Shown here: positions 44,023 through 52,535 of the stretch, one piece after another
Layout: the number at the start of each line of letters is the position of its first letter
Numbering within the stretch: position 1 is the first letter of the stretch
IMG/VR virus record: IMGVR_UViG_3300022752_000057
Location: 1 to 64,000 of that record
DNA: 64,000 nucleotides
Direction: 5' to 3' (one strand)
Source of the DNA: a virus
Made by a program: the position numbers and the translations under genes
Notes under the pieces: model-generated
Databases searched by the model: none
The model's input: the letters and a program-made list of their open reading frames with translations, nothing else
What the model was told of the DNA's origin: nothing

Positions 44023-44056
44023 AGAGAAGTTCGGTTTTTACCTTGCTTCTCTTTTT
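44023..44056 (+). terminator. Intrinsic terminator between regA and hsp20
   Basis: AGAGAAG (44023-44029) pairs with CTTCTCT (44046-44052), then TTTTG. A second small hairpin GAGAC/GTCTC lies at 43982-44000. The remaining bases up to 44130 hold no gene I can support. Confidence 0.7.
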
Positions 44057-44130
44057 GTTTTATGGTTAAATAGTATTGGATGCCTTCGGGGTCCACAAAA
44101 CACAAACTCGCTTTAAAAGGAGCTACCATA

Positions 44131-44565
44131 ATGACTAACCTCACAAGGTATACTACTGCGGATCTTCCTACATTGATGGATAAGATTACCCGCAATAGCA
44201 TTGGACTTGATGAATACTTTGATCGTATCTTCAGTCTTCACGAAACGACTTCTAACTATCCTCCATACAATTTGGTTCAAGTTAGTAATGTAGAGTCAAG
44301 ATTGGAACTTGCACTTGCTGGATTTAAAAAGAAGGAAGTTTATGTCTATACGCAAGATGGGAAACTTTTTGTTGAAGGTCAAAAAGAAGATAAAGAAACG
44401 GAGAGCAACTATCTCCACAAAGGTTTGGCTCAACGGTCATTTACACGTTCTTGGACACTCTCTGATGACACGGAAGTTAGATCAGTTGATTTTGAGGATG
44501 GGCTTCTAACAGTTACTCTTGGTAGAATTGTTCCTGATCATCATAAGAGAAAAGATTATCTCTAA
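44131..44565 (+). CDS. Small heat-shock protein Hsp20
   Basis: 144 residues from ATG 44131, chosen for the AAAAGGAG site 8 bases upstream over an ATG at 44080. An alpha-crystallin domain: YNLVQVSNVESRLELALAGFKKKEVYVYTQDGKLFVEG, then RSFTRSWTLSDDTEVRSVDFEDGLLTVTLGR with the conserved A-x-GFKKEE-like and G-L-L/V-T-V motifs. T4-like cyanophages usually carry one; it may protect capsid assembly or host proteins. Confidence 0.92.
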   Translation: MTNLTRYTTADLPTLMDKITRNSIGLDEYFDRIFSLHETTSNYPPYNLVQVSNVESRLELALAGFKKKEVYVYTQDGKLFVEGQKEDKETESNYLHKGLAQRSFTRSWTLSDDTEVRSVDFEDGLLTVTLGRIVPDHHKRKDYL

Positions 44566-44581
44566 ATAAAATAAAAACAAA

Positions 44582-44752
44582 ATGAAAACCTTCCACCAGT
44601 TTCTTAGTGAAATAAAAACAATTGCGTTTCCTGCAGCAAAACCACACAAAGTTTATCATAAGGGAAGAGTGACCAATGTAGGTGCTGGAAGAGCAGTTCC
44701 GATTAATCCTGGAAGTGGTTCTGGTGGAAGTGGAGATGGAGATGGAGACTAA
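44582..44752 (+). CDS. 56-residue packaged peptide with capsid-targeting sequence
   Basis: Begins MKTFHQFLSEIKT: a T4-like capsid-targeting sequence with a perfect gp21 site (Leu-Ser-Glu). After cleavage about 46 residues remain, basic at first (AKPHKVYHKGRV) and ending in Gly/Ser/Asp repeats (GSGDGDGD). It has no enzymatic motif. It lies between hsp20 and a strong terminator. The smallest clear candidate for an ejected internal peptide here. Confidence 0.65.
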   Translation: MKTFHQFLSEIKTIAFPAAKPHKVYHKGRVTNVGAGRAVPINPGSGSGGSGDGDGD

Positions 44753-44775
44753 ATATAAATGAATATCGTCGGCGC

Positions 44776-44817
44776 GGGAAGCACCTGGCAAAATCCAGGT
44801 TGACTTCCCCATTTTTT
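44776..44817 (+). terminator. Two-tier terminator hairpin overlapping a promoter
   Basis: Outer stem GGGAAG/CTTCCC (44776-44781, 44804-44809) and inner stem ACCTGG/CCAGGT (44783-44788, 44795-44800), followed by seven T. The -35 box of the next promoter is inside it. Confidence 0.85.
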
Positions 44818-44828
44818 TGTTCTATAAT
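44800..44828 (+). promoter_or_regulatory. Host-type promoter for the 44850-gp43 block
   Basis: TTGACT (44800-44805), a 17-base spacer and TATAAT (44823-44828), 22 bases before the ATG at 44850. Confidence 0.85.
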
Positions 44829-44849
44829 GAATAGAGGTATAAATGAATT

Positions 44850-45242
44850 ATGACTATTAAGGTTTTATTGCTAAAATCTGGAGAAGACATCATTGCAGAT
44901 GTGCAAGAAATGGTTGTCGGTGAAGATGAAGAGCGCAGAGTTATTGGATATTTTTTAAATAAACCTTGTGTTGTAAAGTTAAGAACTGCTGCTCCTTTAT
45001 CTGAGGATGAAGTTCATCCAAAAAAACCAGAAAAAAAATCCGAGTTACTTATTTCCATGTATCCATGGATGCCTCTGGCAAGGGAAAAAACGATTCCAGT
45101 TCCATCGGATTGGGTTGTTACAATGGTTACCCCTGTAGAAAAACTTTTTGAACTTTATGAAAAGGACGTACTAAAAAATGACATCGAATCTGATAAAGAT
45201 ACTAGCGTTAATGAACAATCTGATTCTGATCAGTCAGATTGA
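44850..45242 (+). CDS. Sm-like protein upstream of DNA polymerase
   Basis: 130 residues beginning MTIKVLLLKSGEDIIADVQEMVV, the same strand pattern as the protein at 30319, suggesting an LSm/SH3-like barrel. The C-terminal tail is Ser/Asp-rich (SDKDTSVNEQSDSDQSD). The middle, LLISMYPWMPLAREKTIPVPSDWVVTMVTP, is well conserved in my memory of cyanophage genomes upstream of gp43. Function unknown; RNA binding or polymerase accessory is conceivable. Confidence 0.65.
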   Translation: MTIKVLLLKSGEDIIADVQEMVVGEDEERRVIGYFLNKPCVVKLRTAAPLSEDEVHPKKPEKKSELLISMYPWMPLAREKTIPVPSDWVVTMVTPVEKLFELYEKDVLKNDIESDKDTSVNEQSDSDQSD

Positions 45243-45441
45243 GGAAGTTGGTTCTGAAATTGGGGAACCTGACTGTAGGTTAATTAAACCATTTGTGGTA
45301 AGAAGTGACCAAACAATGGAACCATTTCTTTGCGGATATACAAAACAATCTACTTTTATGATGAGTTCGGATAAGATTCTCACTCTTGTCGATCCGACTC
45401 CAACACTTCTTGAAAAATATGAGGATTTGATTAAAGAATGA
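45211..45441 (+). CDS. Small protein before gp43 (76 aa)
   Basis: From ATG 45211 (MNNLILISQIEEVGSEIGEPD); an ATG at 45178 would overlap the upstream gene further. It continues GEPDCRLIKPFVVRSDQTMEPFLC and MMSSDKILTLVDPTPTLLEKYEDL. The ISSDKI-LTLVDP segment is conserved upstream of cyanophage gp43 as I recall. It overlaps both neighbours (ATGA with gp43). No named function. Confidence 0.65.
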   Translation: MNNLILISQIEEVGSEIGEPDCRLIKPFVVRSDQTMEPFLCGYTKQSTFMMSSDKILTLVDPTPTLLEKYEDLIKE

Positions 45442-46919
45442 CACAACGGTTTTATACTAATGTTCAGTTGATTGGAAATCAATTTTTAGTTCGTGGAGTC
45501 GAGAATGGGAAAAGATTTGAAAATAGAGATGAGTTTTTTCCTACATTATATGTAAAAACTAAAAAACAATCTAAGTATAAAACCTTAAATGGAGAATCTG
45601 TGGAACCAGTAAATCCTGGTACAGTTAGAGATTGTCGTGAGTTTTATAGTAAATATGATGGAGTAGATGGATTTGAAATCTATGGCAATGATAGATATAT
45701 TTGCCAATATATTTCAGAAAAATATCCAGAAGATGAAATTAAGTTTGATATTAGTAAAATCAAACTTGTAACTTTGGATATTGAGGTAGCATCTGAATCT
45801 GGATTCCCCGATGTAGAATCTTGTTCAGAGGAGATTCTTTCAATTTCAATTCAGGATTATACAACAAAAAAAATTATTACATGGGGAGTAAAACCTTTTA
45901 ACAATTCTCGTAAGGACGTAACTTATCATTGTTGTCCTTCTGAATACGAACTTCTCAATCATTTTATTAATTATTGGATGGTTGATGTTCCTGATGTGAT
46001 TACTGGTTGGAATATTCAGTTATATGATATTCCCTACATTTGCAAAAGACTGAATCGCGTTCTTGGCGAGAAGTTAATGAAGAGAATGTCTAATTGGGGA
46101 CTTGTTACAGAAGGGGAAGTGTTTATAAATGGGCGTAAACATACTGTGTTTGATATTGGTGGTCTTACTCAATTAGACTATTTGGATTTGTATAAAAAGT
46201 TTACTTATAAAGCTCAAGAATCTTATCGCTTGGATTATATTGCAGAAGTAGAACTTGGGCAGAAAAAATTGGATCACTCTGAGTTTGATACTTTTAAAGA
46301 TTTTTATACTAAAGGGTGGCAAAAGTTTATTGAGTACAATATTATTGACGTAGAACTTGTTGACCGTCTGGAAGACAAGATGAAATTAATCGAACTTGCC
46401 CTAACGATGGCATATGATGCTAAGGTAAATTATGCTGATGTTTTTTATCAAGTTCGAATGTGGGATAATATCATCTATAACTATCTTAAAAAAAGAAACA
46501 TTGTAATTCCTCAAAAGCAAAAAACCGATAAAGATTCTAAGTATGCTGGTGCTTATGTAAAGGAACCTATTCCGGGTAAGTATGATTGGGTTGTAAGTTT
46601 TGATTTAACATCTCTATATCCTTCCCTCATTATGCAATATAATATTTCTCCAGAAACTCTTCTTGATGAAAAATATCCAGGAGTAACTGTTGACAAATTA
46701 TTAAATAAAAAAATTATTATTGAAAATGTTGAGGGGAAGTGTGTGTGTGCAAATGGTTGTTTGTATGATACATCTAAAAGGGGAATATTTCCTGAACTTG
46801 TAGAAAAAATTTTTAATGATAGGCAATATTTTAAAAAAGAAATGCTGAAGGAAAAATCTAGATTGGAAGAGATTGAAAGTGAATTGAAGAAAAGAAAAAT
46901 TGATTTAAATACTTTATAA
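45438..46919 (+). CDS. 43: DNA polymerase gp43, N-terminal subunit (exonuclease and palm motif A)
   Basis: 493 residues of a family B polymerase. 3'-5' exonuclease motifs: VTLDIEVASESGFPD (DxE) near 115, the ITGWNIQLYDIPY motif near 190, and YNIIDVELVDRL near 300. Polymerase motif A, SFDLTSLYPSLIMQYNISPETLL, is near 385. The chain then ends in a Lys/Glu-rich helix (EEIESELKKRK) at a stop codon, in the fingers region before motif B. Motifs B and C are in the gene at 47613. Intact cyanophage gp43 is about 830-860 residues; here 493 + 369. No intein signature at either edge, so the enzyme must work as two chains. Confidence 0.92.
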   Translation: MTQRFYTNVQLIGNQFLVRGVENGKRFENRDEFFPTLYVKTKKQSKYKTLNGESVEPVNPGTVRDCREFYSKYDGVDGFEIYGNDRYICQYISEKYPEDEIKFDISKIKLVTLDIEVASESGFPDVESCSEEILSISIQDYTTKKIITWGVKPFNNSRKDVTYHCCPSEYELLNHFINYWMVDVPDVITGWNIQLYDIPYICKRLNRVLGEKLMKRMSNWGLVTEGEVFINGRKHTVFDIGGLTQLDYLDLYKKFTYKAQESYRLDYIAEVELGQKKLDHSEFDTFKDFYTKGWQKFIEYNIIDVELVDRLEDKMKLIELALTMAYDAKVNYADVFYQVRMWDNIIYNYLKKRNIVIPQKQKTDKDSKYAGAYVKEPIPGKYDWVVSFDLTSLYPSLIMQYNISPETLLDEKYPGVTVDKLLNKKIIIENVEGKCVCANGCLYDTSKRGIFPELVEKIFNDRQYFKKEMLKEKSRLEEIESELKKRKIDLNTL

Positions 46920-46927
46920 TATAAATA
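46920..46927 (+). promoter_or_regulatory. T4-type late promoter for the HNH gene
   Basis: A perfect TATAAATA directly after the first gp43 stop, 21 bases before the endonuclease ATG. The second free-standing endonuclease of the window with its own late octamer. Confidence 0.6.
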
Positions 46928-46948
46928 ATAAAAGAGTATTTAAGTCAA

Positions 46949-47623
46949 ATGAATTATTTAAAGACTTATTGTAAGTTAATTAGAAATGCAGAAAATAGAA
47001 ATTGGAAAAGAAAACATACTAATTTTTATATTGAAGAACATCATACTTTTCCAATTTCAATTTATGGAAAAAATGATAGGATAGTTGGGTTGACTCCAAG
47101 AGAACATTTTCTGGCACATTGGTTACTTTACAAAATTTGTTTAAAACGATATGGAGTAAGAACTGGCAAAACATTTAGTATGGGTTCTGCTTTTGCTATG
47201 ATGTGCGTTACTAATGATTTGCAAGAAAGAAATTATACTTCTAGAAAGTATGAAATAGTTAGAAATTGCTTATCTACCATAAGAACTGGAAAATCTAGAA
47301 ATGATATGAAAGGAAAAAAATACTTTGGGGCGAGTGAAGATGTTATAAAAAAAGGTATAGAAAAAATGAGGGAAAAGAAAACTGGAATGAAAATAGAATA
47401 TCCAAAAAATAGAAAATCTTCTCCCTGTTCGTCAGAAAAGATGAAAAAAATATCAGAAACTAGAAAAAATACAAGAATTAAATTTATTTCTATGAGTGAA
47501 GAAGAATTTAATTTATGGATTTCTAAACAAAATCTTTATAGAAAAGATGGTGCAAGAAATTCAAACGTTACTCGCACATTAATGTGGAGAAACATTCCTT
47601 TGGAGAAATATTATGGAACTTGA
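46949..47623 (+). CDS. HNH homing endonuclease (MobE-like) splitting gp43
   Basis: 224 residues. The HNH core is YIEEHHTFPISIYGKNDRIV followed by LTPREHFLAHWLLYKI, the pattern of T4 MobE-type free-standing endonucleases (EHH, then REHFxAHxLL). C-terminal segments ASEDVIKKGIEKMREK and SSEKMKKISETRKN resemble NUMOD3 DNA-binding motifs. It lies between the gp43 halves and overlaps the ATG of the second half by 11 bases. Base composition is more AT-rich than gp43. It probably entered an intact gene 43 and broke it into two. Confidence 0.88.
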   Translation: MNYLKTYCKLIRNAENRNWKRKHTNFYIEEHHTFPISIYGKNDRIVGLTPREHFLAHWLLYKICLKRYGVRTGKTFSMGSAFAMMCVTNDLQERNYTSRKYEIVRNCLSTIRTGKSRNDMKGKKYFGASEDVIKKGIEKMREKKTGMKIEYPKNRKSSPCSSEKMKKISETRKNTRIKFISMSEEEFNLWISKQNLYRKDGARNSNVTRTLMWRNIPLEKYYGT

Positions 47624-48722
47624 TTATTCTAAAATTTCAACAGATGAATTGAAAAAACTTCGCCAAAATTGCATTAAAAATATTTCAAAATATACCAATA
47701 ATCAAATGGCAAGAAAAATTCAAATTAATAGTTTGTACGGAGCAATAGGAAATCAGTATTTCCGCTATTATAAACTAGCAAACGCTGAGGCAATCACCTT
47801 GTCTGGTCAGGTTTCTATCCGTTGGATTGAGAACAAGATGAATGCCTACCTGAATAAAATTCTCAAAACTGATGGTGTTGATTATGTTATTGCTTCAGAT
47901 ACTGACTCTATCTATCTTAATATGGGTCCTTTGGTTGAAACTGTATACCAAGGAAGAGAGAAAACTACTGAAAGCATTGTTTCGTTCCTTGATAAGATCT
48001 GTCAGGTGGAACTTGAAAAGTATATTGAGAGTTGTTACCAAGAACTGGCTGAGTATGTAAATGCTTATGACCAGAAGATGCAGATGAAGCGTGAGAACAT
48101 TGCTGATCGTGGAATCTGGACTGCTAAAAAGCGTTATATTCTTAATGTCTGGGATAGTGAAGGTGTTCGTTACGAAGAGCCTAAACTGAAAATCATGGGC
48201 ATTGAGGCAATTAAATCATCCACTCCTGCACCTTGCCGTAAAATGATTAAGGATGCTCTGAAATTGATGATGAGTGGAACAGAAGATGATGTAGTTAATT
48301 TTATTGACAAATGTCGTAAACAATTTAAAGAAATTTCTCCGCAAGAGATTGCCTTTCCCAGAACTGCTTCTGATGTTCGTAAGTATCAATCATCATTTGA
48401 AATTTACAACAAAGGAACACCAATTCATGTTCGTGGAGCACTTCTGTTTAATCATTATATAAAAGAAAAGAAATTGACAAATAAATATTCACTTATTGCA
48501 AATGGAGAAAAAATCAAGTTTGTATATTTAAAAAAACCAAATATTATTCATGAAAATGTTATTTCATTTATCCAAGATTTTCCAAAAGAACTTGGTCTTG
48601 ACAAATACATAGATTATGATTTACAATTTGAGAAAGCATTTTTAGAACCACTTAAAACAATTTTAAATTCTATTGGATGGAATATAGAAAAAACTAATAC
48701 TTTAGAGGCATTCTTTCTATGA
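47613..48722 (+). CDS. 43: DNA polymerase gp43, C-terminal subunit (motifs B and C, thumb)
   Basis: 369 residues. Begins MELDYSKISTDELKKLRQN, a fingers helix, then motif B ARKIQINSLYGAIGNQYFRYYK (near 30) and motif C IASDTDSIYL (near 90) with two catalytic aspartates. The thumb with KKRYILNVWDSEGVRY and KIMGIEAIKSSTP follows, and the C-terminal NTLEAFFL is the clamp-binding tail typical of gp43. With the 45438 chain it would rebuild a complete active site: motif A comes from one chain, motif C from the other. Split gp43 is known in some Aeromonas T4-like phages. Confidence 0.92.
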   Translation: MELDYSKISTDELKKLRQNCIKNISKYTNNQMARKIQINSLYGAIGNQYFRYYKLANAEAITLSGQVSIRWIENKMNAYLNKILKTDGVDYVIASDTDSIYLNMGPLVETVYQGREKTTESIVSFLDKICQVELEKYIESCYQELAEYVNAYDQKMQMKRENIADRGIWTAKKRYILNVWDSEGVRYEEPKLKIMGIEAIKSSTPAPCRKMIKDALKLMMSGTEDDVVNFIDKCRKQFKEISPQEIAFPRTASDVRKYQSSFEIYNKGTPIHVRGALLFNHYIKEKKLTNKYSLIANGEKIKFVYLKKPNIIHENVISFIQDFPKELGLDKYIDYDLQFEKAFLEPLKTILNSIGWNIEKTNTLEAFFL

Positions 48723-48916
48723 AAGATCAAAATAGTATAGACGATAATGAATCAAAACAAGTTAAATGGAACAGGGGACTAGATTTGTTTGTTGAGAGTG
48801 TTTTAAAACCTGATAATGAACTTAGACAATGTGCTCACAATCAAAAATGTTATCATGAACTGATGGATGTGAGAGAAAATGTTTTGGATTATTTAAAAAC
48901 TTTGAGGTGGGAATGA
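48719..48916 (+). CDS. Small protein between gp43 and uvsX (65 aa)
   Basis: Begins MKDQNSIDDNESKQVKWNRG and ends ENVLDYLKTLRWE. ATGA overlap upstream; its stop TGA (48914-48916) is directly followed by the uvsX ATG. An acidic helical protein with CAHNQKCYHELMDV. No family recognised; placement suggests co-regulation with replication genes. Confidence 0.6.
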   Translation: MKDQNSIDDNESKQVKWNRGLDLFVESVLKPDNELRQCAHNQKCYHELMDVRENVLDYLKTLRWE

Positions 48917-49921
48917 ATGGATTTTCTTAAAGATATTGTAAAAGAAATTGGTGGAGAATATACGCAACTTGCTGCAGATATTGATGAGACCGAAAAGTAT
49001 GTTGACACGGGTTCATATATTTTTAATGCACTGGTTTCAGGTAGCATATTTGGTGGTGTATCTGGGAATAAGATTACTGCTATTGCTGGAGAGTCTTCTA
49101 CTGGAAAGACTTTTTTCTCTATCGCAGTGGTTAAGAACTTTCTTGATACTCATCCCGATGGTTACTGTCTCTACTTTGACACTGAGGCTGCTATCAATAA
49201 ATCTCTTTTAGAATCCCGTGGAATTGATACTTCTCGTCTCGTGGTTATTAATGTTGTTACTATTGAAGAGTTTCGTGGAAAAGCACTCAAAGCAGTAGAC
49301 CTATACTTAAAAAAACCTGTGGAAGAACGCAAACCCTGCATGTTTGTGCTAGACTCTTTGGGTATGCTCTCAACAGAAAAAGAGATTACTGATGCACTGA
49401 ATGATAAGCAAGTTCGTGATATGACTAAATCGCAACTTGTGAAAGGTGCGTTTAGAATGTTAACTCTTAAACTAGGTCAAGCAAATGTCCCGCTCATTGT
49501 CACAAATCATACATACGATGTCATCGGAGCTTACGTACCAACTAAGGAAATGGGAGGAGGTTCTGGACTCAAGTACGCAGCAAGTACGATCATCTATCTC
49601 AGCAAGAAGAAAGAGAAAGATGGAACAGAAGTGGTCGGAAATATTATCAAGGCTAAGACTGCTAAATCGCGTTTGAGTAAAGAAAATAAAGATGTTGAGA
49701 TCCGTTTATATTATGATGAGCGCGGCCTTGATCGTTACTATGGTCTTTTGGAACTTGGTGAACTTGGTGGACTCTGGAAGAATGTAGCAGGACGCTATGA
49801 GATTGATGGTAAGAAAATTTATGCTAAGCAAATTCTTGCAAATCCCGAAGAATATTTTACTGGTGAAGTAATGCAAAAACTTGATGAGATTGCCAAGGCC
49901 GAATTTAAGTATGGGTCATGA
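48917..49921 (+). CDS. uvsX: Recombinase UvsX (RecA-like)
   Basis: 334 residues, shorter than T4 UvsX (391) but usual for cyanophages. Strand-exchange protein for recombination-dependent replication. Walker A AGESSTGKTFFSIAV (near 55), Walker B-like CMFVLDSLGMLS (near 140), and VPLIVTNHTYDVIG with GGGSGLKYAASTIIYL, RecA loop L2-like. ATGA overlap with the following oxygenase gene. Confidence 0.95.
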   Translation: MDFLKDIVKEIGGEYTQLAADIDETEKYVDTGSYIFNALVSGSIFGGVSGNKITAIAGESSTGKTFFSIAVVKNFLDTHPDGYCLYFDTEAAINKSLLESRGIDTSRLVVINVVTIEEFRGKALKAVDLYLKKPVEERKPCMFVLDSLGMLSTEKEITDALNDKQVRDMTKSQLVKGAFRMLTLKLGQANVPLIVTNHTYDVIGAYVPTKEMGGGSGLKYAASTIIYLSKKKEKDGTEVVGNIIKAKTAKSRLSKENKDVEIRLYYDERGLDRYYGLLELGELGGLWKNVAGRYEIDGKKIYAKQILANPEEYFTGEVMQKLDEIAKAEFKYGS

Positions 49922-50460
49922 TCAAGATTCTCAAGACTGGAATTAATGTATCAAAAGTCGTAGATCAACTTAAAAAATATCCTCAGGACTGGGATCATCA
50001 AAAACATATTAAGGATGTTCAATCTTTAGTTGATAGAGGATTTGCAGACTTGCCTGTAAGTGCTTTGCAACTTATAATGGGTGGAGTCAAAAATAAAGAA
50101 GATTTTGTTGGAGACTCTGAAATTAATATTAAAACGCCAGCATATGCTCATCACAGTGAGATCCGAAAAATTATTCGTAAACATTTTGGAAACAGAGAAA
50201 TTCATCGGTGTGGATTTCTTTCATTACCGATCAATGAAATAGTTGGTGCTCATATTGATGAGGGAACTTATTATCTTACCAGAGATAGGTATCATCTCTC
50301 AATTCTTGGAAGATATCAGTATTTTTGTGGAACTGATACTGTAATTGTTGAACCAGGAACACTACTTTGGTTTAATAATAAGTTACCTCATGGAACAGTT
50401 AACATTGGCGATGAAACCCGAATAACCTTTGTATTTGATATGCCTCATGGACCAAATTGA
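49918..50460 (+). CDS. 2OG-Fe(II) oxygenase / aspartyl-asparaginyl hydroxylase-like
   Basis: 180 residues. Iron ligands: H112 and D114 in GAHIDEGTYYL and a distal His near 158 in LPHGTVNIGDE; a 2-oxoglutarate-binding Arg lies in ETRITFVFD. The pattern fits the aspartyl/asparaginyl beta-hydroxylase branch found in cyanophages between uvsX and gp41. Substrate unknown; it could modify a host or phage protein. Overlaps the gp41 start by 14 bases. Confidence 0.78.
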   Translation: MIKILKTGINVSKVVDQLKKYPQDWDHQKHIKDVQSLVDRGFADLPVSALQLIMGGVKNKEDFVGDSEINIKTPAYAHHSEIRKIIRKHFGNREIHRCGFLSLPINEIVGAHIDEGTYYLTRDRYHLSILGRYQYFCGTDTVIVEPGTLLWFNNKLPHGTVNIGDETRITFVFDMPHGPN

Positions 50461-51823
50461 ATTTCTTATTCTTCGCAATCTCCTTTATAATGAAAATTAT
50501 CTTCGCAAAGTTATTCCATTTATAAAGTCTGAATACTTTCAAGATGTAAATCAAAAAGTTGTTTTTGAGGAAATTTTAAAATTTGTTCAGGATTATAATC
50601 AACTAGCATCAAAAGAAGTTCTTAATATTGAAGTAGAAAAACGTAAAGACATTAATGAATCTTCATTTAAGGAAATTATTCACCTTATTGATTGTTTGGA
50701 TGATGTTCCTTCAGAATTTAATTGGTTAGTTAATACTACTGAAAAGTGGTGCCGTGATCGTGCTATTTATTTGGCACTTATGGAATCAATTCATATTGCT
50801 GATGGAAATAATGAGAACAAAAATCGTGATGCGATTCCAAGCATTCTTTCTGATGCCTTAGCAGTATCTTTTGATAATAATATTGGACACGATTATCTTC
50901 AAAACTACGAGGAACGATATGAGTTTTATCATCGAAAAGAATCCCGAATTGAATTTGATCTTGAATACTTTAACAAAATTACCAAAGGTGGGATTCCCAA
51001 CAAAACTCTTAATATTGCCTTAGCTGGAACTGGCGTGGGCAAATCTTTGTTTATGTGTCACGTAGCATCATCAGTTTTACTCCAAGGTAAGAATGTTCTC
51101 TACATCACTCTTGAAATGGCAGAAGAACGTATTGCTGAAAGGATTGATGCAAACCTTCTCAATGTCCCAATTCAACAATTAGTAGATCTTCCTCGCCAGA
51201 TGTTTGAGAATAAAGTCACGAGTTTATCTAAAAAAACTCAAGGGTCTCTTATAATTAAAGAGTATCCAACTGCTTCTGCTCATGCCGGACATTTTAAGGC
51301 ACTTCTCAATGAACTTGCTCTTAAGAAGTCGTTTAGACCTGATATTATTTTCATTGATTACCTTAATATATGTGCTTCCTCTAGGCACAAGGCAAACAAC
51401 TCTATCAATTCTTATTCATATATTAAAGCGATTGCTGAGGAACTTAGGGGACTCGCAGTGGAGTTTAATGTCCCGATTGTGAGTGCGACACAAACGACAA
51501 GGAGCGGATTTGGATCATCGGACGTAGAATTAACTGATACTTCTGAGTCCTTTGGTCTTCCTGCTACTGCTGATCTTATGTTTGCCCTTATTAGCACTGA
51601 AGAGCTTGAGCAGTTGGGACAGATTATGGTGAAACAATTGAAGAATCGTTATAATGATCCAACAATTTATAAACGGTTTGTAATTGGAATTGACCGTGCT
51701 AAAATGCGATTGTATGATTGTGAACAGTCTGCACAAAAAGATATTGTTGACAGTGGACAAGAGGAAGAGTATAATTATGAAGAAACAAAAATCAAAAAAA
51801 CTTTTGAGGGATTTAAATTTTGA
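50447..51823 (+). CDS. 41: Replicative helicase gp41 (DnaB-like)
   Basis: 458 residues from ATG 50447 (MDQIEFLILRNLL), matching T4 gp41 (475). Walker A ALAGTGVGKSLFMCHVASSV (near 197), Walker B IIFIDYLNICAS (near 300), and VPIVSATQTTRSGFGSSDVELTDTSESFGLPATAD carrying the H4-like motif. No intein here, although gp41 is a known split-intein site in metagenomes. Stop overlaps the TTG start of the next gene. Confidence 0.95.
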   Translation: MDQIEFLILRNLLYNENYLRKVIPFIKSEYFQDVNQKVVFEEILKFVQDYNQLASKEVLNIEVEKRKDINESSFKEIIHLIDCLDDVPSEFNWLVNTTEKWCRDRAIYLALMESIHIADGNNENKNRDAIPSILSDALAVSFDNNIGHDYLQNYEERYEFYHRKESRIEFDLEYFNKITKGGIPNKTLNIALAGTGVGKSLFMCHVASSVLLQGKNVLYITLEMAEERIAERIDANLLNVPIQQLVDLPRQMFENKVTSLSKKTQGSLIIKEYPTASAHAGHFKALLNELALKKSFRPDIIFIDYLNICASSRHKANNSINSYSYIKAIAEELRGLAVEFNVPIVSATQTTRSGFGSSDVELTDTSESFGLPATADLMFALISTEELEQLGQIMVKQLKNRYNDPTIYKRFVIGIDRAKMRLYDCEQSAQKDIVDSGQEEEYNYEETKIKKTFEGFKF

Positions 51824-52125
51824 AATATAAATCCGAAGATTATTTTTCAGTAATTGAAATTAAAACTGGAAGAAAAATTTGTGATTGTGGAGACGAAATT
51901 GATGCCTTAATGATGGTTTCATTTGACCCACAAAACAGAACCATTACAAGAAATCAATTCTTGATGGGACAAGTGGTTGATATTGAAATTCCAAAGCAAC
52001 TTCCTACTTCAAGCATCACAGTTTCTAATACTAAAGAAGGTGGATGTACTACTAGAAAAAAACAAATTGAAGACATCACACCAAATAAACTACCTCAAAG
52101 CAATTTAGAACCATTAAATCTATGA
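51820..52125 (+). CDS. Small protein between gp41 and mazG
   Basis: 101 residues with a TTG start overlapping the gp41 stop (TTGA); the next Met is 32 codons in. N-terminal KYKSEDYFSVIEIKTGRKICDCGDEIDALMM forms a plausible beta domain with CDCG; the tail is polar (NTKEGGCTTRKKQIED). Also overlaps mazG (ATGA). Function unknown. Confidence 0.6.
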   Translation: MKYKSEDYFSVIEIKTGRKICDCGDEIDALMMVSFDPQNRTITRNQFLMGQVVDIEIPKQLPTSSITVSNTKEGGCTTRKKQIEDITPNKLPQSNLEPLNL

Positions 52126-52535
52126 CAAAAATTATTGATACAAACAAATATGTTGAGTTTGTTCGTCAAACCACTAGTCCTGCAAGTAGTGACTTTGCAC
52201 AACTCATTACTCGCATGACAGAACTTGAGGCAAATGATGATGTCGATGTACCTCGTCTTCTGACTGCTGCTTTGGGCATGGGCGCAGAGGCAGGAGAATT
52301 TACTGAGGTTGTAAAGAAAATTATTCTCCAAGGAAAACCTTACAATCAAGAAGCAACATTTCATCTCAAGCGTGAACTTGGTGACATCTGTTGGTATCTT
52401 GCACAAGCCTGTATGGCACTTGATATTACTTTTGATGAAGTTCTGCAGATGAATTTTGAGAAGTTGAGTGCTCGTTATCCTGAGGGAACTTTTAATGTGT
52501 GGAGATCTGAAAATCGTGTGGAGGGAGATCTGTGA
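52122..52535 (+). CDS. mazG: MazG-like nucleotide pyrophosphohydrolase
   Basis: 137 residues. The all-alpha NTP-PPase signature: MGAEAGEFTEVVKKIILQGK (ExxE) and LKRELGDICWYLAQACMAL (ExxD). Cyanophage MazG enzymes hydrolyse dNTPs such as dGTP and dCTP, thought to recycle host nucleotides or alter signalling. Overlaps its neighbours by four bases on both sides. Confidence 0.9.
   Translation: MTKIIDTNKYVEFVRQTTSPASSDFAQLITRMTELEANDDVDVPRLLTAALGMGAEAGEFTEVVKKIILQGKPYNQEATFHLKRELGDICWYLAQACMALDITFDEVLQMNFEKLSARYPEGTFNVWRSENRVEGDL

Noticed and set aside
46919-47623. Group I intron or intein containing the HNH gene in gp43
   Set aside because: Each gp43 half has its own start or stop, the C-half begins with a normal Met codon, and no intein block or conserved intron core is visible by eye.
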